64,000 bases of DNA from Prorocentrum cordatum (taxonomy: Eukaryota > Sar > Dinophyceae > Prorocentrales > Prorocentraceae): the NCBI GenBank assembly GCA_963575745.1, contig CAUYUJ010004780.1:925176-989175 (forward strand), read 5' to 3'. The notes beneath the pieces are model-generated. The model was not told the DNA's origin, did no database searches, and saw nothing but the letters and a program-made list of their open reading frames with translations. The first letter of the stretch is position 1. Each line of letters starts with the position of its first letter. Made by a program: the position numbers and the translations under genes. Shown piece after piece: positions 41,276 through 51,639 of this stretch.

Positions 41276-43122
41276 ATGCAATCTGCGATCGGCATCTTTC
41301 TGGCCACTCTCACGTTCATTCGCCGCGACGTCGCGGAGCGGCCGTGGCATAGCGGCTGCCCGGTCGCGCCGTGCGAGCGCGAGTCGCTTGTGGAGCCGCC
41401 GCCTGCGCCTGCTGCGAGGGTGGAGGTGAGCTGCACCGAGTCAGCGGTGAACCCTGGGATCGTCGAGGACATCGCCAGGCGCGTGAAGTCGAGGTGCTGC
41501 GTCTGCGAGGTCAGTTGCAGCACGTACGAGCGGGACTGGAAGCTGAGTGCGATCACGGCCATCGTGGTGTGCCTGGTGCAATTTTTCGCGGTGGTCTTGG
41601 TTCAGCTTCGCTGTCGGCCTCGCGCTCAGCAATGGCGCTCGTTGCTATCAGTGCAGGAGTTATCGAGTAGCCTCGAACCTGGCCGGCTGCTGGCCATCAA
41701 GTATCCTGGCGAGGACCTTTGGCATGAGAGAGTTGCTATGGGGCCTGACCTCAGAAAAGATGATGGTAACGGTGTGTGTTTTGGTGGGTTGTGACCCCAG
41801 ACGGGGATTTCTACGAGGAGGATATCACGATGGAGGCTGACGAGGGCGGCGAGAGCTTGGTGATGCTTGACCTGATGGGCAATTGCCCGCCGACACTCCG
41901 CGATAAGTTCTCGAGGTTTGCTGGCGACGCTTACCCCACTGACGATCGGAATCGTCGCGAGGCTCAGGCCGCCGTCGCTCGGATGCGGTCGGGCGGGCAA
42001 GAGCTGCCTCCCCTCACCCACTCCGTGAACGACCAGGGGCAGCTGGCACCGCTCGCGGGCGTCGGGCGCAGGCTGCGTCGTGGCGCCGCGGGCCCGCTTG
42101 CCGTGGGCGGCGCGCCTGCGCCCGTGGGTGGCACGGCCACCCCGCCGCCGTCTCCTCCCGCCGAGGTTCTTGAGGCCGCGGCCGAGGAGGCGGCGCCTGC
42201 GCGTACGGCGGTGGCCCCGTGCTTGGCCGCGCTGGCCGAGCGGCCTGCCCCTCGCGACGAGCTGCTGTGGCTCACCACGGAGAGCGCGGAGGGCGCCGAG
42301 ACGATGGGCATGGAGGCTACCCTGCGCGCGGGCGGCATCGCGGTGACCTCGACGGACGGGTTGGTGCATCGGCATGGGGCGTTCTTGTGAGTGCAGGCCG
42401 TGGCCAGCTCCGACTGCGTCGAGCTCGTTCGCAACCTCAAGGCCCGCTACTCAGGCCTTGGCGTCCCCGCGGGCGCCGCCGCCCTTCTGGCACGCTCGGA
42501 AGCCCAGCCCGAGCCCGAGCTCCACGGGGACGACGTCCGCACCTTGTGGGTCGACTTCGACGATGTCGGTCAGAGGTTCAAGAGCTGGAGGAAGGCTGTG
42601 CAGGAGAGAAGGGAGGAGCCCATCACCGCCATCGAGGTCCAGGGGCCGCCGGGAGCCCTACACCTCGCTCGCCACACTGAGCGGTACGGTGGCGATCCAC
42701 GGCGGTGGTGGCAGAAATTCGCGCGCTGCAGCACCATAACTAAGACGGATCGGGTCTATCACGAGATGATCACACTCACCGAGAGCTTCAAGCTATTCGG
42801 CGAGTGCGACCAACTCAACCTCGGCGCGTCGGCGGGCATCGAGAAGATCGTCCGCCGCATGCTGGGTGTGATCGACGCCTACTCGGCGGGCAGCGGCGCG
42901 CCGACCAACTACGACGACGCCGTCGCGCCTGTCCTTCGCAAGTGGGGCATCAGCAAGCTGAAGGACCAGAGTGAGATGGAGTCTACTCGCACGCGCCAGC
43001 CGCGGCCCGCAGATGGCGCTGACGCTGGAGGCGGCCACGCGGCTGCCGACCGCGGCGGCGGCGACGGGGCAGGTCGGGGCGGGCGGGGCGGCAAGGCCAC
43101 CGCAGCCCCGAAGAGTAAGTGA
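41276..43122 (+). pseudogene. DIRS-like gag protein
   Basis: Frame 41276-41794 has a hydrophobic helix (AITAIVVCLVQFFAVVLVQL) and KYPGEDLWHERVAMGPDL. After a frameshift near 41776 it continues with WVVTPDGDFYEEDITMEAD. One TGA at 42388-42390 interrupts the frame, which then runs to 43122. The last part has ALHLARHTERYGGDPRRWWQ and IEKIVRRMLGVIDAYSAG. It ends in a Gly/Arg tail that could bind RNA. The pattern resembles the N-terminal protein of dinoflagellate RT elements as I remember them. Zinc knuckles are absent. Confidence 0.5.
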
Positions 43123-43137
43123 GCAAGGTGACGGACC

Positions 43138-45420
43138 GTGGACAAGCCCTTTTCGCCGCTGAAAATGGGGGATTTTCGGGCGCCTGGGCGCCCCGCTATT
43201 TTTGAGCAATTCCCGCTGGCCGCTCCTCGGCGAGAACCTGCCCCGGCTTCTGGCGGTCGACGTGCTGCGCGCTACCGTGCTCGGGATCACGTGCGACAGT
43301 TGCTGGAGGGGGCCTCGAATGCACTTAATTGGCTTGCGACGACTGGTGGTCGCCGACCGCCTGGTGTGCGAGGTCGTTCTGGTGCTCCCGCCCTGTTTTC
43401 GGAAGGTTTCCCTCGGGAAGCTCCCCTTCGACTGTACGAGGACCTGGCTTGCCTCGAGGCTTTGGCGGAGCTTCAAGTGCGTGACGGTGGTCGTGACTTT
43501 TACTTGCCGCCAGAAGTGGCCCTTCGAGAGTTGCCCTGTGACGAAGCATCTGGTTACTGGATGGATGCCTCGACTACACTCGCGCCGCACCGGTGTGGTC
43601 GGGCCTCCTTGCCTGAGATGCGGACCGACGTGCCTGGCATCTTGGACTTGGTGGGGGACCGTGGCCGATCTTACCTGGCGGGCGCAGGAGAGCGCATGCT
43701 GGATCCGACTGCGGGTAACTACTAGGATGATGGTCTGAACGATGCCATGTGGACCTCCAGCTTGCCAGCAGCCCAACGCTCTACGCCCGCCTCGTCCGCG
43801 ATCTCAAGGCCATGAGCATGCTGGTCTTCGGCCGCTGGGCTCATGAACGAACGGGTCTCTTTCTTTGCACGCAAGAATGGGAAACTCTGCCTCATTTTGG
43901 ACGGGCGTCTGACCAGTCGGCGGTTAGCGCCGCCGCCGCACGTCGAACTTTTGACGGTCGAAGGCTTGAACCTCATCGAGGTGGAGCTCTCTCTGACGGA
44001 CGCGAGTGCTCGTCCCTCTACTGCGGGACCGCAGATGTGCAAGACGCTTTTCATAGAATGGGTACCCCTTCTTGGCTTTCAATATGGTTTGGCTTGCCTC
44101 AGGTTCATGCTGGCGACGAGGGCGTCACGCAGATCGTGGACGGCGAGGTGGGCCCCGACGACAGGATCACGCCCACGCCACGGTGCCTGCTCATGGGCTT
44201 CTCCTGGAGCCTGTTTCTGGCGCAGGACATCGACGAGGAGGTTGCCCGCAAAGTTTGGGATCTTGCTGAGCTACTTCGTGATCATGGTCAGCCGCTGGTG
44301 CTCACGCTTCGTGGCGAGCGTGCTGCGAACACAAGGCGCTACATCTACGTGTATAACATCGGCGTGTTCGGCTCCGACGGCAAGGTCGTTGCGTCCGAGC
44401 TGGACGACGTCTGCGCGGCTTTCGAGGCGAAGGGCCTCTCCGTGCATGAGATGGCCACTTCCGACACGGGCGCCGAGGCGCTCGTGGTACTGCTGGATGG
44501 TCGGCGTCGGCGTATGAGGCTGACGCCGAAACGTGTTTGGTGGGTGCAAGGGGGCGCTCCTTGGTCTTGCGGCCCGCCGCCGGATCTCTGGCCGCCAGGT
44601 GGAAACCGTGATAGGCCATGCCAACTTCTGTTGCCTGGTGCGCCGCGAGACGCTGACGGTGTTCTCGACGGTCTACCCCTTCACCAGGAAACGCTACGTC
44701 CAGCCTGTCTCTCTCTGGCCCTCGGTGGCCGACGAGCTGCGCGTCTTCGCGGGATTGATGGTGCTGCTGGTATCTAGCTGGGAATCGGGCTGGAACCCGC
44801 TTATCGTGGCGACGGACGCCTCTGAATGGGGGTACGGCATCTGCTCGCGCTGGTTCGACCCTGAGGACGTTGCCTCGGTCGGCCGCTGCCGTGAGCAAGA
44901 TCGCTACCTGACCGAGGACCACCTGGCCGCTAGGGCGGCTGCCCTTGGAGGTCACGACGACCGGGAGCTTCCTGAGAGCCTGGGCGTCGAGGGTTGCCTG
45001 GGCCACGACGACCTGCAGCCTGATCCCAGCTTCGCGGAGGTGCCGACCTTCATGACAGAGCAGGCGCCTCGGCGGGTGGAAGTGCAACAAGATCGAGGAC
45101 GTCATGGTGCTCGAGGCGCGGGCCCTTCTTCGGGGCCTGGAGCGGGTCAGCCGCACACGCTTCGGGCGCAACATTCAGCAGGTGCTTTCTGCCGCCAACC
45201 TCGACCTCGTGCTCGCTGTCGGCAGGTGGCGCTGCCGCAGCTTCAAGATCCTGGTCGTCCTGAGGAGGCTAGCCGCCTGGTGCCTCAGCCGTAATATCCA
45301 CCTCTCTGATCGGTGGATACCGTCGGAAAGAACCCTGCCGACGCTGCCTCTTGCCTCTTCCAGCCTCGCTCGCGTCCCGCTGCCAGTAAGGAGGACGATG
45401 TTAGCCGACCCCCTCGCATA
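43138..45420 (+). pseudogene. DIRS-like reverse transcriptase and RNase H
   Basis: Frame 43138-43725 gives the pol N-terminus (RLYEDLACLEALAELQVRDG). Frame 43843-44517 gives FFARKNGKLCLILDGR and PPPHVELLTVEGLNLIEVEL. Frame 43749-44777 gives ADVQDAFHRMGTPSWLSIWF, LLMGFSWSLFLAQDI and the active-site region YIYVYNIGVFG. Tyr (TAT at 44352-44354) occupies the position where YVDN is expected, so a catalytic Asp is lost by one base. Frame 44533-45294 holds RNase H start LIVATDASEWGYG. The end is in frames 45104-45421 (FGRNIQQVLSAANLDLVLAV) and 45313-45735 (NPADAASCLF). Confidence 0.65.
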
Positions 45421-45605
45421 GAGCCCGCCCCTGGTGACTTTGGACAGACCCTTGAAATCGCGGAGGAACCCTGGGAACAGCTTGGCCCCGACGTGGCCGC
45501 AGCCCGTGGCTCGTTTGTATTGCCGAAGTCGGTGCCTGTGTTTCTTCGGGACGCTGGCCTGGAAGGCCGGCCTAACTTGGGTCCAAGGGGGCCTCCAGTT
45601 GAGCC

Positions 45606-47109
45606 TTGCCGAGAGCATCGTCGCGTTTCCAGTGTTGGCGAGCCTGGCCGTCTGATAGTTCGAGTTTGTACAGCCATGAACCCCCACAAGAAAAAACGAA
45701 AGCGCTTCCAGCTGCGCCTCGCCGAGCTTCCGTAAGCATTTTGGCCCAAGCCAAGCTTCTTCTTCTGCTACCGGACCCCTCTACGTTACCAATCCGTTTC
45801 CGAGTCCTTGCTCCTTCGCGCCCCGCGGGGGCCCCGCTAGCCCAGCCTACCAGGAAGCGCCAGGCCACCAGCAGCGAGCCCCCATCCGCCTCGCGGCCGC
45901 GCACTTCCCGCACCCTGGCTGCGAGAGGGTACCGAGGCTTGGAGGCGCTGGCGGCCCGCGGGAGCTTGCCAGACTTGACGGACGGCGAGGTGGTTACGCT
46001 GCTCGAGCAATTGCGCAACCTGATCAAGAGCGATCCGAGCTTCGCGGAGGTCTCGAACTTCGAGACCGAGGACGAGGCGGAGGCGGCCCCCGAGGTACCA
46101 CCCTCTCGGCGCCGCACTGTCCCCCGCAAGCGGAAGGACGCCCTCGCGAAGCTGATGGAGTCTCCTGTCGCCCCCGAGCTGTCCCACCTGACGCTGGGAG
46201 AGCACGCGGCCGTGCGAACTCGGACCGAAGCGCAGTACGCTCAGAAAATTCACCAATTCAGCCGCCTCGCGAACGTGAGCCGTGGGGTCGACATCCCGCT
46301 GGGCGACCTCGACGATCGGCTGGTGGAGCAGATGGACCGCCAAATCCGTCGAGGCGTCTCGGCGGCCCGAGGGATGAAGCTGCTCGCGGGGGTCGTGCAC
46401 GCCCAGCCGCAGGCCGGGAAGAGTGGACCTCCCACTCTACAGCGCAGTTGGCGGGCCCCGAAGGGGTGGCAGAACCTCTGCCCGTCGGCCTCGCGGCTGC
46501 CAGAGGCCTGGCCCATCGGGTGTGCGGTGATCAACGGCCTCTGCGCGATGGGCCGATTCGACATGGCCTTGTTCCTGTGCCTGATGTGGAGCACCTGCGC
46601 CCGCCCAATCCAGCTGATGGCCTTGCGACCCGAGTACCTTTATGCTCCCAACTGCGTTGCCACCTACCGGACCGTTCAGCTGAACCGAGAGATCGAGGGA
46701 GTCTCCTCGAAGGCGAAGGAGTACGACGTCACCACCGAGCTAGACCATAGCTGGTAGGAGATCCTCGTGCCGATGCTGTCCGCTATCTGGTCGACGCCCA
46801 AGGGCGAGAAGGTCTGGACCTTCACCTGCCCCCAGCTGGGGCTTCAACCTGGTAGTGCACCAGGCCCGCCACAGCGGCGCCAGCAAGGAAATAGCGACCC
46901 GCAAGCGGACGCCGGCAGAAATGAAAAAGCGAGGCGGCTGGAAAGACGACCGACCGGTAGTCCGATACGAGAAAGGAGCTCGGCTCAGCTCGACTTGGAT
47001 GGCTCACCCTGTTTTGCTCCGTGCCCACGCCGAGCGCTGCGAGGAGAAATTTGTGGAGATCCTGGTGCACGGCAAGGTGCTGCCGAAGCCCGTTTCTCAC
47101 TCCCCGTGA
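45606..47109 (+). pseudogene. DIRS-like tyrosine recombinase
   Basis: It cuts and rejoins DNA through a covalent 3'-phosphotyrosine, inserting circular element DNA. Frame 45606-46757 has a helical N-terminal domain (LAARGYRGLEALAARGSLPD, KIHQFSRLANVSRG). It carries the first catalytic Arg in TCARPIQLMALR (codon 46602-46604). TAG at 46755-46757 and a frameshift near 46845 follow. Then come HQARHSGAS (His-x-x-Arg, 46858-46869), RGGW and VVRYEK with the nucleophile Tyr at 46966-46968. All four catalytic positions survive. The coding end is about 47109. Confidence 0.65.
45729..45750 (+). other. Possible diverged DinoSL relic inside the DIRS-like element
   Basis: The plus strand matches the leader at 19 of 22 positions; mismatches are at 7, 8 and 18. 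It lies between the RNase H end and the recombinase, and its internal TAA closes the upstream frame 45313-45735. It may be chance, or mark the 5' end of a spliced recombinase transcript. Confidence 0.35.
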
Positions 47110-47523
47110 ACGAGAGGCGGCTCTTCGTGGTGATCATCGGCAGTCGGTTCATGCAACTGACTGCAATCGTGAGGGCAAAATGCCAAACTAGATATATTCC
47201 AAACCAACATATCAGTGACATTGCGTCGTTCCGTGTGAGGTGCGATATGCGTGCTGACAACGTTGGTGCGGTCGTTGATTATTTGAGCTCGGAATTAATA
47301 GCGACGGGACTCGTCCAATTGATATCAATCGCTCGTCGGTTGGGAGTTCCGGCTGCCTTGAATTGTTTCTCGGTAGTAAGTGGTAAGGTCGCTGCTCGCT
47401 TCCCAGCTTTGAATCGATTTTTTTCGTCTCCCACACGTGTCGCTGTGGTGGCTGTGGTCGTTTCAGTGTCCCAACTTATATTATTAATGTGATGTCTGCC
47501 GACATCACTCGCCTTGGCCTAAG
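47110..47523 (+). other. AT-richer stretch 3' of the DIRS-like element
   Basis: Noticeably lower GC than its surroundings, with several TATAT and AATTAAT runs. No domain is visible in any frame. It may be the 3' UTR or terminal region of the DIRS-like element. Confidence 0.3.
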
Positions 47524-48315
47524 GTGCCCAGGCGTTCGGGCCCGCGACGGCCATACGAAACACGTTGCCGTGCCTCGCGCCTCCGAGCTAGTCTCCAAAC
47601 GCTTTCAGACGGCCCTTTGCTTTACTGTTTTGTCGGCCCTTCGGGCCCTGTACCTTACGGTGTGAGAACAGCTTTTGTTTTGGGGAATCTCATTCGGGTG
47701 TGGTTTGAACGTGAGGCGAGGCGAAGCCCTCACCCCGATCTATCTCGGATCCGAGTCGCTCTGACCAGTGAGTCTAGCAGAGAGAACCGTTCCCCGCGAA
47801 AAGCACGGGTAAGCCACGACCATGATGGCAATGGTGGTGATGACGATGATGACGACTTTCGTTGTGAGGCCATTGCGCGGCGTGCTCGTGTAAGGCCGCG
47901 CGTGCCCTCACGTGCACTGGCCATCAACCTGCTCACAATCGGTGTCCTCAGGCGAGCACGGATCCAGGTCTGCCTGCAACCCGTCTTCATGGTTTCCCAC
48001 TTCCTCTGGATGTTCCTCCTTGTCGTCCTTCGTCCCATAGACAACGAGTTCCCCCAGCACGAGGCCCAGATCGAACGTGCTGTCTCTCCCGCCTCTCCTC
48101 GCGCCGCTGCCCTCGCCGCTGCGGAAGCTAATGAAACATCTCCCCTCCGTCGGCCAAGCTTCTCGCTCGTCCTGGAGCTCCCGTGCGTCGTTCTTCAAGT
48201 TCTGGATGACCACGCAGCAGGTGGCTTTCGTCATTGTCTCTACTCCTTCGGGTTAATATCCGTGGCGCCTGTACCTTCGTCGCCTTGTCGGTGGTTCTCT
48301 GCTCTGGGGCTTTGA
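47524..48315 (+). CDS. Hypothetical open frame, strand uncertain
   Basis: 263 plus codons, including LNLIRVWFE-type sequence (VLGNLIRVWFEREARRS) and a hydrophobic stretch (FMVSHFLWMFLLVVLRP), with a short Asp run. The opposite strand at 47908-48234 also reads as a plausible acidic protein (CVVIQNLKNDARELQDEREA). Neither is recognised. The region follows the DIRS-like element and may be flanking or terminal sequence of it. No leader or polyadenylation evidence decides between strands. Confidence 0.3.
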   Translation: MPRRSGPRRPYETRCRASRLRASLQTLSDGPLLYCFVGPSGPVPYGVRTAFVLGNLIRVWFEREARRSPHPDLSRIRVALTSESSRENRSPRKARVSHDHDGNGGDDDDDDFRCEAIARRARVRPRVPSRALAINLLTIGVLRRARIQVCLQPVFMVSHFLWMFLLVVLRPIDNEFPQHEAQIERAVSPASPRAAALAAAEANETSPLRRPSFSLVLELPCVVLQVLDDHAAGGFRHCLYSFGLISVAPVPSSPCRWFSALGL

Positions 48316-48734
48316 CCCAGGAGGGAAACATCCAAACCTCTTTCGAGATCGCGTGGTCCTGGCCGTTGTGGTTCCTGGTTCCTGATTGCATGAGGTCCGT
48401 GGGGCGCTGCCTCCCCCCCATCAGTGCCGGTCGGCCATGGGGGGTTGACCAAACGAAGGCCAGGTGACCCCTGGAGCACCGCTCCAACGGGGGTACGTGA
48501 ACGGTAAGTGGGGGAAAGACAGACGGGCGAGGAGAGGGAGGGAGGGCGTGCTGGTCGTCCACCTCCTGCTCAGGCTTGGGGTCTGTCTGCGCTGGCTTCC
48601 TCTCCCCCGAGCGAGGCCTCCTCGCGAGCGCTCCTCGGGGTGGCCTCCTGGGAGGGGCTGCCTGCTTCTCTGCCCTGTGGCACCCTTGTTCTCCGCGGTC
48701 CCCCCACCTAGTCCTCCACGAGCTCCTTCGCCTC

Positions 48735-48795
48735 CTCTGCGTCGTCGTCGTCGTCGTCCTCCTCCTCCTCCTACTCCTCCTCCTTCTCCTCTATC
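48735..48795. repeat. TCG/TCC microsatellite
   Basis: GTC and CTC triplets on the plus strand. It precedes composite module copy 3 in the same order and orientation as in copy 1. Confidence 0.9.
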
Positions 48796-48835
48796 ATCCC
48801 TCTTCCTTGGAGAGAACTTATCCCTGTCGCACCCC

Positions 48836-49410
48836 CAAACTGGTCGGCAGGGCGGGCAGGGCGTTTCGCCTGATCCTGAAGCCTGAAAGCTGCAACACCT
48901 TCACGGGTGGAGGGCGGGCGGTTTTCAAGATGTGGCTCTCGCCTTACCGCCGCGCTCATTCGCATTAGAAGTTCGCAAGAGTTTTACGGATGGAGGGCGG
49001 GCTGTCTTCAAACTGTGGCTCTTGCCTTAGTGGCGCGCACATTCGTCTGAAGAATTTGCAACAGTTTCAAGGATTCTCATGGTTGACGTCCGAGGAATTG
49101 GTTATGGCACGATGTAGGACTGTCACGGCGCAACAGTTACGTTGATTCGCGGTGTTCAAGTTCCAGGATATGTGTCCTGGCACGATTCACGATCGTCAGG
49201 GCGCACCAGTAAAGTTGATTCGCGGCGTTGAAGTCCCAAGAATGGTTCTCTGGCACGGCTCAGGATTTTCAAACGGTTACCTTCGAACGGGGCACTTCCC
49301 ACAGTGAGCATGAATATTTGTAGGGCTCTACGAAGAGGAAGCTTGGAGGGAGGGTTTATTGCAACATCGTTGATGAGTCTTGGGTTTGCACTGGTCCTCC
49401 TGCTCCTCCT
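48836..49410 (+). repeat. Composite repeat module, copy 3
   Basis: Begins with GGGCGTTTCGCCTGATCCTG (48866), then two to three ~85-bp units (GGATGGAGGGCGGG, GTGGCTCT, GCGC..CATTCG). ~57-bp units follow with GATTCGCGGTGTT and GATTCGCGGCGTT, and it ends in TCTTGGGTTTGCACTGG followed by TCC repeats. It is the cleanest copy. Confidence 0.75.
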
Positions 49411-49658
49411 GCCTCTCTACGTCGCATTCCGAACCGGCGTACCTCTTCTTTCCCTGGGCTCTTCTGCTGCCGCCTGGCCTTCTTGTCTGGCAACCTCGCC
49501 TCCTCGCCCCCCACATAGTCCCAGAACTGCCACCGCGTGCGCACACAGAAACGGTGGGCCGACATGGCCCTCCCTCCGTGGCGCGCGAACGGTGGTGCGA
49601 CCTCTTCCGTTTGAGGGCGCCTGGTAATGACAGGGGCGCCGCGGCAGTGGCCTCGAGC

Positions 49659-49694
49659 CTTGATCTAACATGGCTTGAACCAACATGGCCGTGA
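49659..49694 (-). other. Degenerate tandem DinoSL relics
   Basis: Two contiguous 15-mers on the minus strand, CCATGTTGGTTCAAG (49688-49674) and CCATGTTAGATCAAG (49673-49659), match the leader's last 15 bases at 13 and 12 positions. The 15-base spacing and the shared CCATGTT suggest an old double relic like that of LINE-A. The sequence below 49659 on the minus strand is not a recognised gene. Confidence 0.5.
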
Positions 49695-49734
49695 CGATGA
49701 TGACGACCAAGAGCAAAAGGAACATAATGGACGA

Positions 49735-49883
49735 CGCTGCTGCTGCTGATGATGCTGCTGCTGATGGTGATGATGGTGATGATGATGATGATGATGAGGG
49801 GTATAATCAAGTTAAGGAGCATCAGGAGAAGGGTAGCAGCTTGGAAGAGAGAAATAGCGAGAGAGAGAGAGAGAGAGAGATAG

Positions 49884-49916
<33 letters not shown>

Positions 49917-49935
49917 AAGAAAGAGAGAGAGGAGT
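49735..49935. repeat. CTG/GAT and GA microsatellites
   Basis: CTG and GAT triplets at 49738-49800, then GA dinucleotides at about 49858-49932. 49936-50520 has pyrimidine-rich tracts and no recognised gene. Confidence 0.9.
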
Positions 49936-50520
49936 AGAAATAGGATGAGGATGGAAGAGAGCCCGATCTGACCCAAGGCAGGGTCTGGATCCCGACCCAG
50001 TCAGGTCGACCCGCCTGAGAAGCGCAAGGTGCCCACTGATCGAGAGCAGGGCCAATCGCCTCGATACTGCGACACCATGGCATCATGCCCAGCCTCCCTT
50101 CCCCCTCCTCCGTCTCCTGCACCTGATCCTTCAATTCTTCCTCCTCCTCTTCCTCCTTTTCTCTCCCCCCCCTCCCCCGCCTCTTCTTCCCCTCCCCGCG
50201 CGCTTGTCCATCCGTCATCAAGGTCATCGCGGAGGAAACGGCAGAGTCGGAGCAGGAGGGAGCGACGGCAGATGAGGAAATGGGACGCAAAAAGCACATG
50301 GAGCAAACAGCGCAAGCGATGGCGTGCTCGCGGGGTGTGAGCCGCCCAACCCCACCGCTGGGAACTCACGGTGTCGGCTGAGGCGAAAAAGACATGTAAG
50401 GGAAAAGAAGAGGAGGGGACAAGCTAGGTGCGCCCGCGTCATGTCTGACGTCCTACCCCTCCCCTCCCGTCCCTTAGCATAGCTTCGATCTCCTCTCTAT
50501 TCGCACAGTCGGATGTCGAA

Positions 50521-50870
50521 CGGGGCAATGGTCCCGAGAGGGTGCGCGATGTAACGTAGAGCGCGGCATAGCAGGGCGTAAAAGAGCACGGCAAAGCGTC
50601 GTATGTTATAGTATGGCGTGGCGTTGCGTAGTGAAGAATTGTATCGCGAAGCGTTGCAACGCGAATAATGGCATCGCTCACCGGCACAGAACATAACATG
50701 GTATACCATGGCGTTGAATATCAAAACGTAGCATGGCACAGCATGGCGTGGCACTGCGTGGTCAAGCGCTGCGTGTCCTATCCTAGCATTGCAGCTGAAG
50801 GCATGGCATCGCGCAGCGGAACGCCACATAGCATTGCATTGCATGCCGTGGCACGGCACTGGAAATAATG
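50521..50870 (+). repeat. Degenerate GCATGGC/GCGTGGC simple repeat
   Basis: Frequent short motifs such as AGCATGGC, GGCGTGGC and GCATTGCA with 5-10 bp spacing. No coherent reading frame. Confidence 0.5.
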
Positions 50871-51060
50871 ACGCCAACGCTGCAGAGGGAACGCGATTCG
50901 GAACGAGCGGAAGCGCGGAAATGAGGCTTGCGCTGCAGCGGGGGCAGGATTCGGAACGAGCGGAAACGCAGAAATGAGGCCAGCGCTGCAGTGGGATCGC
51001 GATTCAGAACGTGCGGAAGCCCGAAAATGAGGTTAGCGCTTCAGCGGGATCAGCATACAA
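50871..51060 (+). repeat. ~54-bp tandem repeat, 3 copies
   Basis: The landmark GATTCGGAACGAGCGGAA recurs near 50893, 50948 and 51003 (as GATTCAGAACGTGCGGAA), with GAAATGAGG and GCGCTGCAG at fixed offsets. Units are about 90% alike. 51061-51500 shows no recognisable gene. Confidence 0.7.
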
Positions 51061-51512
51061 ATTACGACACCGAGGAACCCCACATACCAATACTATGTTT
51101 GGTGTGATGATAGCTGACGTGAAACTTGTGTGAATGATGCAGACGAAGGGTTCAGCAAATACCTAGCCAACCGCTGCCTCCTGGCATCGTCGGCACCTCG
51201 TTTACGCGGCAATTCAGTACCTAGTGAAGAGCGTTTCAAGCCATCAGTTTGCCAGCTGTCTGTGGTAAGCATCAAATGCGCTGCGCGCCAAGACGTTCCC
51301 ATGCCTGACACATATCCGCGCAACCCATGCAGGTTCACCTTGGCGCCCATCTGTAGCATTGATTTCGTGAGCTGCTCGCACGGCGGTGGCAACGCGGACA
51401 TGGCGCATTTGGGCGCCATGACGGGGACCGTACCTTTGACAGAAAGTCACCGGCGGTCGTCCGCGTTCACGTATCGAGCAGCCTGAGCCTGCATGAGCCG
51501 GGGTGGCCACAC

Positions 51513-51518
<6 letters not shown>

Positions 51519-51601
<83 letters not shown>

Positions 51602-51602
51602 A
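51519..51602. repeat. Pure GAT microsatellite, about 28 triplets
   Basis: Uninterrupted GATGATGAT for 83 bp, immediately before the second minisatellite. It should be highly length-polymorphic. Confidence 0.98.
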
Positions 51603-51639
51603 GCGCCCCCCCGCTTGCTTGCCCTTGTGGCCTCGAAAA

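Larger units (their letters stand above)
41276..47109 (+). mobile_element. DIRS-like retrotransposon (gag, RT-RNase H, tyrosine recombinase)
   Basis: On the plus strand a gag-like protein is followed by RT and RNase H, then by a separate tyrosine recombinase. A tyrosine recombinase in place of integrase or endonuclease defines the DIRS order (YR retrotransposons). Frameshifts, two in-frame stops and a lost RT catalytic Asp show decay. Terminal or internal complementary repeats typical of DIRS were looked for by eye and not found, so the ends are set by coding content only. Confidence 0.7.

Noticed and set aside
47908-48234. Acidic 108-codon minus frame as a gene
   Set aside because: Plausible composition but it is antisense to an equally plausible frame, with no homologue recognised. 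Recorded only as an uncertainty under the plus-strand entry.
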